Below are positions 1 to 13,100 of a stretch of DNA of 64,000 bases, piece after piece; the stretch's first letter is position 1, and each line of letters opens with the position of its first letter. This stretch comes from Nectonema munidae (lineage: Eukaryota > Nematomorpha > Nectonematoida > Nectonematidae), in assembly GCA_030549495.1 (NCBI GenBank), contig JAUIRK010000879.1, positions 434,001-498,000 on the forward strand, written 5' to 3'. Made by a program: the position numbers and the translations under genes. Below the pieces are notes generated by a model, which had not been told where the DNA came from, did no database searches, and saw nothing but the letters and a program-made list of their open reading frames with translations.

Positions 1-967
1 AAAATATATGAATACTTTATACTTTTATTTCAAATATTTAGTAATATCTATACGTCTATAAAAAAAACTCATGAGCTAAATATTTAAAAAAAATTAAAAG
101 AAAATTAGTGTTTGCTGGCTGTTTGAACGAATGGATGAACTATAAAAATTGTTTATTTTAAATTAAAATTTGCTCCGATAAACTTACATACTGTTGAATG
201 AATACAGAATGCGATAAAAGTAAGATTTTTCAAAAATGCAACTAAATTCTTTAAATCAGGAATCAGAATCAAAAACCAACAAAATGTTCGTATTATCCCA
301 TCTCTATTTCAAATTTCAATAAATCAGAAGGCAAAATATATAATATAATTTAGAGCACATATAGATCTCAACTTGATCCAGAGCGATATCAACTTTACAA
401 TTTCATTCATGTTACAAATAGTGTCTGCATACTCGCTATTTTGATAACGCTTTTTAACTGATATACAGAGGACGCTGGTTTAATTCGTTTTCGAGGCAGC
501 TTTTCCAAATTTAAGTGAGAAAAGTGGCACTCATTTCATTCACGTTGGGATATATTGCATTGAACCAGTAACTGCAAAACAATGGATTGCACGAGATTCA
601 AGCAAATAGAGTGATGCCAACATTTTTTTAAGAAGTATAAATCTTTGCGTATCAAAAATTTCATCCCCAAACTTAACAAATAAAAACTGAACACAAATGG
701 AATTTTGTCAATTTTAATATCGAGTCTTTTTTCACCTGTAACGATAATTAAATCTAGGAACAAACTAAAAATTTCCATGTCTAAAAAAACATTTTTGTTC
801 CCATATATTTTATAACAGGAATGGACCGTCAATTATAAGACACGACTGCACTAACATTTGTTGAGACTAGACTGAACATAAAATTTTGAAATAGTAGACA
901 AGACGAGTGCTTTTTTAGGTGGTTAAGAGGGATAAAGTGAAAAAATAATATTTATATATATGTATAC
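1..967. other. PLRG1 intron, left edge
   Basis: AT-rich sequence presumed to lie within the last PLRG1 intron. I see no exon, element end or RNA gene here on either strand. Confidence 0.5.
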
Positions 968-1107
968 CACCAGACACTAAAACATCATCTTGATTGACAG
1001 CTAGTGCGTTTATGATGGCGTCTCTAGAAGCACAATTCTGGATGAATTCTCCACTCGGAAGCTTCCACTGTTTGATGGCATCGGCCGAGCCAGACGCAAA
1101 CATATTT
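968..1107 (-). CDS. PLRG1: PLRG1 exon, WD blade 6; last exon inside the window
   Basis: Begins after TTCTAAG and reads [20 protein letters not shown] to DDVLVSGG. The blade has RDAIIN where vertebrates have GHNAIIN. Donor GTATAC at 967. The terminal exon was not found between 1 and 967. Confidence 0.93.
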
Positions 1108-4100
1108 CTTAGAAGTAAAAAAGTAAAGTGAGTGTGATCAATCACGAGAAGGAGGAAAGGAAAACGAACAAGCGCGGATGCGGAACAACTGCACGAACAC
1201 TCTTTTTGTGATGCGTCAAAGTGGACATGCATTTTCCTGCAGCCAAATCCCACAACTTGATTGTGGAGTCGTAGCTTCCAGTCACAATCTAAATAAGTGA
1301 CAAAGACAGTAAATGGCACAAGTAATGGATTGAATAGAGAGTGGCGGCTTTAATTTTTCAAAGATAGAGGTAGACCTAATAATGCTGCATGCTTTTTGAG
1401 ATTTAAGTATTTCAGTGTATGAGTGTCTAATGCAAAAATATATGTAGTCTGTATGTATGTCTAGATGTTTTGTGTCAGGCGTGTATTAATACAAATAAAT
1501 AGGAAAGTTTGCTATGTACCATTGCACTAACACTAAACTTAACCCTAACTCTAACACTAGTGATAATTACACACTAATCCTATCCCCGACAATAGGTTTC
1601 CTAAATTTTATACATTAAGGCCCCAAGAAATTAGTTGAGCACTTGTCAATCAAATATTATGCAAATTAGCTAAAAATTTGAATATTCAAAATCCGAGGTA
1701 GAGGAAAAAATAATGTTTTTGCGGGTTCCATTAAAAGTGAGTTTATTTTAGGCGCTCACTTGTCGCGAACTTAATTATCATTTTAAGGCATAGAGATACA
1801 ATGGGGTGTTTTCATTCGAAAGACACAATTAAACTTATCTTAAACTTTGAGCAAAGGTTTAATGCTGGAATTGAAGACTGGGATCTTAATTACAAACTTA
1901 ATTACGTTTAAAGTACAATCACATATCACAGAGAAACAGCAACAAAGGTTCGATATATCACACACATCACAAATAACCGTCACCACTTCTGACACCAAAA
2001 GGACATACAGAGCAACAACAACAAAGTTCTAGGTTCAGAACACATCTCAAATATCCACCTCAAACAATTTCGTCCATTAGCTATCTCTCGTCTAACTCAC
2101 ATATTAAGCATGACTGTCTACCAAAGCACTATACCACACCCCTGAAAACTTGCACACGTTATCCCAATACACACACCCGAACCAGTAACTCATAGCGACC
2201 TATTTCTTGACTTTCATCCATTACAAAAACTCGCGAAAAAACATAATAAAGCCACATAACACAAAACAACTTAACTATTGCTCATTAACAAGGATTCAAA
2301 AAGCACCACTCGCCTACAACAGCCTTCCAGATCATACACAACAGCTTTGTAAACGATTTCAAACAAAAATATCACTGCAGCTTTAAACACACTGGATATA
2401 CATTTACTTATCAAACAACTCGTTACCAACACAAATAACACCACAATCACCAAATATATCTCCAACTACTTTAAAGGTAGACTCACCTTCAAACAATTTA
2501 ACAACCAAATTCAAACAAAAAACATACACAGTCAGAAGTTGCACAAGGAAGGTCACTATCACCAATCTCCTTCGGCATATACATTGCTGATATCCCTTTC
2601 CCAACAAAACCCCACATCTATTTAATTAGATACACCGATGACAAACAATAACATTAACACACCCTAACATAAAAATAGTTTAACATGGAATGGGAAATTT
2701 GATAAACATCTACCATTGAATAGAAAATAAAGAACTATTCCCAAACTTCTCCAAATCACAATCGCCACTTTCCACCCAAACCAACAAAGAATACAACTCA
2801 CCAATCAAAATAGAAAAAGAACAACACGATTGCTGCTATCACACAAGCTAAAATTCTTGGTTTTACTTTTGATGCAAAACTGACTTACAACACACATACA
2901 CAAATCACAAAACACAGCGCAGCAAAAAGGCTGATCATCAAAGCCTTATCTGGCTCCAGATGAAGCAAACAGAAGGAAACACTTATAAATACATAGAAAA
3001 CTATTACTCAACCAATCTTAGAATACGAATCTACGGCATTGGGTCTCATTCTCTCTCCCACACAAACATCAATACGCTTAAAAAACAAAAAACCGCTTTA
3101 CGTGCTCTCTTAAATCTCAGTTTTGCATTAAGCACACACTTCAGATCTAAAGTTGTCCGCACCGTACACATGCTCAGCGACATATACCACGCTTCTCATC
3201 AACACGGTAACACTAAGAATACAATACTCACACATAGTCACCAAACTATCCCTTATCACACATACCAAAACCAAGATCCTACAGACATAAAAATATCCAT
3301 ATACAAACTAACTAAAACTACACATAACACCCAAGCAAAATCACCAACAAGGCCCCTCTACACATTAACACGCTTACTCGTTACGCACTCGCATAACTCA
3401 AGGTTAATAAATCGCTAATTCTGAACTAATACACGCACAAAATTAGCCTTTCTACACCCCATAACCCCACATGCCATTTATACCACATATGCCCTCACAA
3501 CACTAAATACCCCTTTTTAAACACCTCCTATTTATGTTCTAGGAATACATGCGCAATACTTAATTTTTGAGCAGATGTCAAAGAAACGTTGAAAATGCTA
3601 CTACAATATAGTTACTGTAGGGGGTGTAAGTAAGGTGGTTAGATACCGGGTTTCCATAACTAAAGCTCTTGGGTTCGATCCCACATCAAGCCTACTTTCT
3701 TCATAGTTCGATACAAGCGGCTCAATTGTGCCTTCTCGATGAAAACACCCTACGGTACCTTTATCTTTAACGTAATTATACAGAAACTAATTTAAGAGAA
3801 AATCAATAAATACAAGAAAATAAAGCAACAAATACTAATAATGGCTACTAATTAATTAATTTAAAAAATAGAGGATAACTTATACAAGCCCGCTCATACT
3901 TGCGCAATCCATATCGAAAAATGCGCACCTAGACAACGCATAGCATTTTAAATTATTTTTTCTAAAAGACTTTGATCCAAATGGGAAATATAGCATAGAA
4001 AATGTTAAAATATGTGATCAGTTATGCCTTAACAGGAGATATATCACGTGATCAATATATTAACTACGATACTACTTAAAAAATGTCTTTCTTAAAAGCT

Positions 4101-7100
4101 ATGTCATAAAATTTGCATCAAGTTTTCAATAATTTTAAGTTTAATTTTTTTTCATACATTTTATTATTTACTATTCCTATTTCGTTTCATATATTTCATC
4201 ATTTTGTATCTCATATCTATAAGATTTAAAAGAAAGAAAAAAATGGTGTGGTGAGTTGTTCTAGATATCAGTTGTCCAAGTTTTAGTTATTCAGGTACAA
4301 AATGTTCAGATGTGTCCTGATATGAGATAAATCCTAGCACGATAATTGAATAAATACTCAAAGTATATCTTATTATTTGCGTTTTCTAGAAATACTAATA
4401 TCTACGCCTTTTCACTATATAGGAAAATAACTCAACGTGCTCTTGAAATTTGTTAAGTGAAAAATGCGAAAGCAGAAATAAAAAAAAGTTACTTGGGGAT
4501 CAGAGGCTTGGCAAAAGACTGAGCCAACGGTGTTTGTGTGCGAGTCAAGTGTGTGTACGCAAGCTTTAGTGCGCATATCCCATACCTAGGAAAAGAAGAA
4601 TGAATTCAAATACCATATAGACACGTTCACAAGACAATGATTTGAACATATATACTATATATATTAAGTGTTATATGTTTCTGTGGGGTCCAGTGATGGC
4701 AAAAAGTCCTTTCTGAAAACAAAATGAAAGTTGGCCATGACTGAACATTCGGACGAAAGAAGACAAATTCACATTTTACCGAAAATGCTTTACTTCGAAT
4801 AAATTTGCAAGCTTTTGCTCTATACAAATCTGCAGAGTAAATTTTGTTTTCTTTTATTATTTATATATACAAATTTATGTGATGAAAAACTTATCTACTT
4901 GACATTGCCAAATGTGTTATGATATGACATGGATGAATGATTTGCTATGAAAAATGGCAAATTGTATTTACATTTTACGTTAAATACCCATCCTCAAAAT
5001 GTTCATCGGGCAAAATGTCCGGATACAGATATTTCTAGAGAGGTCAGTTAGATGTGAAATATGGCTTTTTTAAAAAACCAGCCTCATATCCTTTCCATCA
5101 TATCACGTGTTATAAGAAAATTTTGAACAAATTTTTGTCTCTGAAAACATGTATGCGCAAAAAAATAATAAATAATAAATAATAACCTCTATGATTTTTA
5201 AAAGTCTAATAAGGAGCTACACAAACATTTTCATCTGTTTGGATAAAAATTCGATATTTCTTTCAAGGCAAACTCCGTTTTCAAGAAAACAGGTTATATC
5301 ATATCATTGTCTTAATTAGAATATTATAAAAGGTCTAAAAAGGGGATACACAAACACCTTGATCAGTTTGGATAAAAATATTTTTGTCCAACAAAATTTC
5401 TATCAATTTGAAATGTTTATATTTCTCGGAATAAAAATATAATTTTTAACCTTATATTATTGTGAACTTGTGATTTAGTTGTAAACTGTAGTAGTAGGTC
5501 CTCAAGGTAAAAGTCTCATCACTGTTGTAAAACAGCCTTATAATATCAGTTAATGTTTCCAGCACGCTGAGGTTTAGCCGGTTTTTACCACTATGGCATT
5601 CTAGACAAAATTAAACAAATCTCTCATTATTTTGCGTCTCCATTCATCTCTATTTTGCTCGTCTCCAAAAGTTAAATGTCTTTTGCTCATGTCTTTTTGA
5701 CTATTTCTATCCATGTTATCTTTAGCCTGCCTTTACTCTTTCCTAAAGTTTAATTTTTAATAAGCTTCTTAGATCACCCGAAGGTGTTCTATTTACATGC
5801 CCTTCTATTGTAAAATAGCCTTATACAAAAGCATATTAATACCTTAGTCTTACAAGTACCTTAGTCTTAGGACAACTTTTTACGAAAAACGAAAAAATCT
5901 CCAACATTCTACAACCAGAAATCGCTGCATCTGAATAAACACTCTGATCAAAACAAGACACACACTGGCACAACTTAGAGCCAATAAATGACTGCTTCTT
6001 CATGAAGAGCTTCACAAAATTAACCCTACTAACCTAGTCCACTCTACAATCAGCTTTAATTGCCGGTATATACACAAAAAAACACCCATTATTCATTTGT
6101 GGTCTAAGCCGAAGCGAGTGAAGAACTTGCTGGCGAAATGAGGGAACAGATTGGCTCCCACTTGGAACAGAATATGAAGCTCGTAGCTCTTAGCCAAAAA
6201 TGAAAGCATTTTTTTAATTTCTTATTTCTATTCTCATTAAAGTATCAAGTATCTAAATTTCTATGAGCTGAGCGTACCCCCTTCCTTGAAACTCCTTTGA
6301 TATATATAAATTTATAAGCTTTCTATTAACTAAGGCACATATGAAACTAGATTCCCCCTTTTTTGAAAGTTTGACGATGAGCTTTATAATCACAAAAAGT
6401 TTATGTTTTGTAATAGATTATGCAATATACTTGACAATCAACATAAAATAATGAATTAGCTTTCTTTTCATTTCAAATGACTATAAAAGTTGTCTTGAAA
6501 ACGTTTATGATTTGTATCAAAACATGCATAAGTACTTATCGCCTCCTAAACTCAAAAATACAAGAAAGAAGTTTTAGATTCAATAATGATTTCATTAAAC
6601 AATCAAGAGTCAGCATTTTAACAGAGTTATGGCATTAAAATTTTTGATCTTGGAGCAAGAAAATTTTGTCACCAATCAGAAGCCCTGCATGAAACATGGG
6701 GAAATAGATATAAAAAAAGAAGGGTAAAATACTCTCGCAGTGGAGTCTCTGCCAGCTGTGATTAATACATCAATTGTTGGGTGAAGGGCGATGCAGTAGC
6801 AAGCACTGAGATGTCCGTGGTAATGACGAATGACCTTAAAAAAACACAGAATCATCACAGCTATAAAATCAATATAATTTCTCAACTAGGAACGAAAAAA
6901 TATAGTAAGATAAGTATGAAAAATCTTTCGACTCTATATAACTTTTTCAAGTTAAGTCAAGCAGAAAGGTGACTTAAGAACTTTTTGTGGTGAGGATGTA
7001 AGCAGAGCCCGCGCCTATATATTTTTGGGGCAAGTCCCCCCCCCCCCCTAAAAATGTTCAACTTGCCCGAAGTGTCTTAAGAAAAAAATATAAAAACAAA

Positions 7101-10100
7101 TAGCTGTGAAAGTAACTTTGAGAACATTTATGCCATATATTGGAAACAAAACTGTTTGAAAATGATTAAATGCCTTTATAACAATTTGTTTTTGTAATTT
7201 ATATATTACTTTTAGCGCCCTCTTTTGATAAGATAAATTTTTTCCATAATGTAAATTTTTATTGTCCCTTCACAGCCCCCCCCCCCCCCCCCCCCAATAA
7301 TTTTTTTAGCACGGGTACTGAATGTAAGGAATATAAAGATTCCTTATGAGTTTTTTATAAGCATATATAAATCTTCACTCCAAAGAAATTCTTTTCTCAC
7401 ATCTTAACCATTTCCGCTTTCTGCTGAAAAAGAATCACAAATCCGAAATATTCTTTATAATAAATGATTTGAAAAAAATATATTACTATATTCCTCGTTC
7501 ATTTTTTTCAATAGAATGATAGTCATTCAGACTCACCCTTTTGTAAAAATATAAATTTGCTATATTTTATAGCTAGATGTTTTATTATGGAAACACTAGG
7601 ACAATAACTGACCAAATTATGTGAGATAAGTTCCAAAATTTGCTCGAAACAAAACAGAGCAACAATAAAAAAGAGGTTTACGGAGAGAGGCGGATAATAT
7701 CCCACTCCAATTACAAGTACTTACAAAAATCGGTCTCTCACTTACAATCCTAAATTTATCGATACAAACTCGGACTTATATACATTTAAAATCTCCAACT
7801 CCGAACTCTACAACCCTGGAAAAAGTCTAAACTTTTTTTTGCAAACAAAATTTAGAAATCAATTATTCTATATTAACTTAAATCTCATAATTGTATTAAT
7901 TATTATTATCTATTATTTTATAGAAGATAGGGCTTATAACCTCACATATCTATACGATCAATTTTTTAAGTAATAATGATCCTCACCCTTATCACACTTG
8001 ACATTTTTCCAATATTCACTTCCATTTTCTCAAATACAAAAAAAAGTTTCGAATCCCCTTCATAAGCTTTACCAAGTCATCATCCCTATAAAGTTTCAAA
8101 AATATTTTCCATCTATCTTTATTTGTTTACTTGAGTGGTTCCTAATCTGGAGTTCAAGGCTGCGTCTCAGGAGGACTTAAAATTAGTGAAAATAGTCTGC
8201 CCATTTGTACGTGTGAAAATAACTGAAACAAAAAGTTAACTTTTAAAGTTTGAGTGAATAACAAGCGCTGGCTTTTGTCATTCTTCCTTGAATTTACGTA
8301 AAATTTGCTTTGCTACCTGCATTTGACATCAAATAAGTCATGTCAATAAAATAAAGATGCATGTGAAGTTGTTTTTATGACTATCTATGCGAAAATTTCC
8401 TTGTAGGAAGTCCATAGCTTTCATCAACTTCTTAAAGGAGTCCATGAAACAAGGAATAAAGGCTAAGAAACCCTGGTTTAGTTTATTTCTCATTTGCATA
8501 CGCACATGTTAGGGTGTATCAGTTGCCCTCACTAACTTGAAAAACTTTGAAGCTTATTTATTTACAGTATCTCTACTTTTTAAACTAAAAACTAAAGGAA
8601 AATTATTTTTATCAACGTTTACCTTAGACACACTTTTATTTGAGCTCAGTGTATTTATTGGGAAGTAAACTTTGTGTAATTAAAAGTTCAGAAAAATTTA
8701 TGTTACTTTCAAAAACCAGTTATTAGACTTCTGCCTCTTTCGTTGATTAGGTAATCCATCTGTACTGTTTTGAACGACTTATAACAATTGTTGAAACTTT
8801 TCCTCTTCTTTTGATAACGGAATATAATAATCATTACAAAGCTTCACCCCTCGCTCTGCTACATCATTGACAACTAACAAAGTATCAATTATTTCTTTTC
8901 CTTTCAGATATATGCTTTATTTTGTTTCCCGTTATCAACTGCATCATATACAAAACTGGTGAATTTGGTGCAGCCTAGCTCATGTGCTTCTATATAACTC
9001 TTTCTTTCATTCCTTAATAGATTCTTTAGGCGGTTGTTCTTTGTTTTCATTCGTAATTTAGTTTTGAAAAATGTTGTTAGGCTTTATTCAATACACACAC
9101 ACACATGTTAAAATTGTAATCATCCAATTTTCCTAGTATTTAACTACATTAAAAGTTGATGGGTTAAGAAAAATGAGAAAATAGAAAATAACCATACAAA
9201 TAAAGTAAGAATACGAGCTGAGAGTATAAAATATAGCAAAGGAATCATATCATCGATTATTTTCACCAAGATAAATAACTAAGCTAAACTAAATGAAAAA
9301 TATTAATTTTAAAAAAACGAAAAAGTATATATTTTGAAAAAACTTATCTTATTCTAATAATTGAGTAAGATAAGTTTAGTAAAGGTAGTGTCCGAGTTTT
9401 TATCGAATAGACACAATTGCACCATTCATGTCAAACTAAGAGGAGCAACGAAGATTTGATGCTGGATTGAAACACAAGACATTATGCTATCGAAGCGATA
9501 CTTCTACGGAACCTAACCCATACCTTCAATGAAGAATTGGAAAGTATAGAGGAAAAAAATACAAACTTACTTTGTTGCATTCAAGATCCCAACACTTCAC
9601 CATCTTGTCTTCTCCGCACGAAAATAAGTACGGCTGGCGAGCAGAAACAACAACACCTCTTACCGAAGAAACGTGACCAGTCAAGGACAACTTTAGTGTG
9701 CCAGTAGCTAAATCCCAGATCTAAAAATTTGCACAAAGTCACTTGAATTATCTCAAGGCATATTCTATATGAAGAGCATCATATCATGGTTTTGTGTAAT
9801 GTCGATTATAAGTTTCCTTGGTGCTGAAAACGAGCTATCTAAGCCCCAACAATAAGAAGGATGTGATGATATCAAAAACTTGGTGTTACTTTGATAATTC
9901 TATCCCCAGCACCAGTGACAAACCAATCATTTCCGGGTTCAACGTCAGCACAGCGCACCCAGCCAGAATGTCCAGAAATTACGCGATACAACTTCCAGGG
10001 AGGATGCCATTTGGGACGCATCATCAAAGAAGCCTTCAAGCGAGGAAGTAGCGCCATAGAAGAGTCATTGGTGCGTGTGTTATTATTATTAGAAGGCACG

Positions 10101-13100
10101 AGGGATAAATCATGATGAGTAAGTCCTGTCGAACTGGAGACAGCAGGCATTTTAATGGGAGGTGCTTGGATTGGAGTCCTAGCAAAAAGTAACGAGGAAA
10201 AAAGTTGTTAAAAAAAACTTTTACAGTCAATATTAAAAGTTTTTTTTTTAATTTTTTCTACTGGAACTAAATTTGACGTTCCTTCTCATTTTAAAGTTGT
10301 AGCTTAGTTGAAAAGTAGATTTTAATAAAAATTGGAAATAAGAAATTAGAATATAAAAAACTAATCACCACTTATTATGACTGTTATTTTTGTTCAAGAT
10401 GAATTAGTTATATACAAACAAATTTTTTTATGCCTTTTATGTAAATTACCACCAAAATTAATAATTTTTCATCAAATTTGATGAGTGATCCGTAATTTAT
10501 ATAAGGTGTGATAGGTCTAGTGTCAAGTTGTGAATGTTACCCTTTAAAAAGCGCTGATAAAAAAACAAGTATGCACTGAGATAAAAATGTTAAGCATTGT
10601 GTGTCGGATTAGTTTTAAGATCTAGGATAAGCAATAAAAAGTAAGTTATTCAAAAGTCATGATTGAGATGGGTCAGTCATATAAATACGAAATCCAAAGA
10701 AGACTTTATAAAAAAGGTTTTTGAAGAACAGTATAAAGGTGATAGAAGTAATGGCAGACCTTGGAATCGAGTAGTTGAAACGAAATAGATAAGAGTGGAG
10801 AAGGAAAACAAGCTTCTGGTACCACCCCATTAAATCACTTTGTGGTCATTTTTTATAAAATATTTTCCAAACCAAATTCGACAACACACTCGAAATGTAA
10901 CTAAACCATAAGAATTTTAATTTTTTTTATTTTCATCTCAAATAAGAAACATAACTTTAACAATTCGTGGAGGGAAAAAAATTCAACATTTTATAATTTT
11001 CACCTCATTTGCCTAATACCCTTATTGTAAATTTAAAATACATTTTGCTCAAAAAGTAAAAAAAATCGTTTTTTTGCTTAAAAACATTTATAAATCATTT
11101 TAATCGATTTTAGCTTTTAAAGCTACCAATTCTCAATAATTTAGTGCAAAAAAATTGCCCTTTTGCGCAAAATGGTCCTTTTTTTTAGAACTTAAACAAA
11201 AAATCATTATTTTTCAAGCAAGGTTGTATTTTTTTTTAAATATTTTCAGTTAATGGTGTCAATCATAAGGTATTTCAACTGTTAAACCTATTTAGTAACA
11301 ATGATAGCAGTTTAGTTTTATTAAAATCATGGAGTAAAAAATAGTTATTGCTTCATTATTTTAAGCAAAATTTTGTATTAAAGTATTATCCATATTCAGT
11401 CAATGTTTGTACATTAGGTAAATAGATGCTTTAAATGTGAGTTATAAAAAAATTTTACATTAGGTTTTTTTTAATATTCCATTTTAACAACTTTGGGCCT
11501 AAAATAAGGACCATGGTCACAAGACACCATTTTTAAATCTTTTATAATTTTTGCTTACAAAAGAAATAGTAAGCAAAGCAAACAAACCTTTGTCGGAAAT
11601 ATTTTTATGTTATCAGCTTTGATATGCATATAAGATATAACTATAAATGATTACAAAAAAATTAACAGATGCTCAATTTCAGGAAAAAAATTGATTTATA
11701 TAGTAATACATGCCTAACTAATTGAGTTTTATAAATAAAATTCTTTTTATACATTCATATAGTCATTTTTTGTTCCACTTCTATTCTCAATAATAATATC
11801 TTCTATAGAAAGATAGTTTGTTATTACCCACCTTTTAACAATTTTTTATGGTGTTTGACAAGTCTGTTAAAGATTTTTACTCTGTTCAAGAAAATGCCTT
11901 TCCTAGTAATGAAAATTTTATTGATATAGTTGAAATTCATCAGAAAGTAAATATAACTGAAGAAGACATTAACATACACATTTCTAACCTCAGAGCCAAA
12001 GCCGCAAACATACTTCACTTCCTTCACAACCTCTACACTGCCCACAAACCTCACGGACACATAAAAAGCATACTCTTTGACAACAAAAAGAACTGCATTT
12101 TACTCCACACATGTCAACACATACACCACTGCACTCACCAACCAAACAATCCACACACACTCAGTCACCAATTACCACATTTCACTTGAAATCTTGCCAA
12201 TCCTTAACTCTACCCGACCATACATAAATCTGAATAATCTTTGCCAATCAAAAGCAGACGTATTCTCGCCCAATTAAAATCAAACAAATCCTCATTTCAA
12301 TCGAATATTTACACAAACCCAGCCCTAAAACACATCCCTTGCCTAACTGCCCTCTCTGCAAAACACACCCACACAACATAGAACACCTATTAAACTGCCC
12401 ACACTCATAGCTACACATCTCAAACCACTCGATCTTTGGCTTAACCCATATGCAGTTACCAACCTCCTGTCAAAACAGAAAAACAAACAAGGATCACCTC
12501 CTCCTCAAACCACCATAATACATCATTAAATCCCATATCCCTATATACTAAGATTACACACAGAGTTAGATATTTAAAAAACTTATTTATATATATACTA
12601 CACACATATACATAGACACACATCTCTCCTGGTTCCAACCAAAGGGGCTCGGTCGCCGCTGGTATGGTCATAACAAGATACAGTAGAACCTACGTTTTAC
12701 GTACCCTGATTTTACGTCCTCGCCAAATGATCGATGACGTCATCTTTTTGGTCATGCATTATTAATACGTTTTTTCTTTGTGATTTTATGTATTAAAAAG
12801 TTTATAAAGGTTAATAAATTATTGTCTTTTAGTTTTATTTCACTAGGGGTAATTTAAATAACGCTAATTAGATCACAAAACAATGCATTCTAACACTGAA
12901 CGTACTGTACAGTATACTTGTTATCTCCGATGCTATTCTTATTGTTTTTGTATAATGAGCGCGCATTGTCAAACATCAAACGATACGCCTACTTGTGAAT
13001 GAATGGGCTATCAGCGAGTCGCAACACGTGTAAAGGATATCCTCATATACAACTGTCAATTACGTCCAGGGTAGACATAGTCAGCTGATAACGCTGTGTT

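Noticed and set aside
1520-1560. Telomere-like CCCTAA repeats
   Set aside because: Only one or two exact units among degenerate ones; too short to call an interstitial telomere tract.
12456-12671. Minus-strand frame with [13 protein letters not shown]
   Set aside because: It overlaps the 3' end of a plus-strand LINE and has no gene context; treated as antisense to the element.
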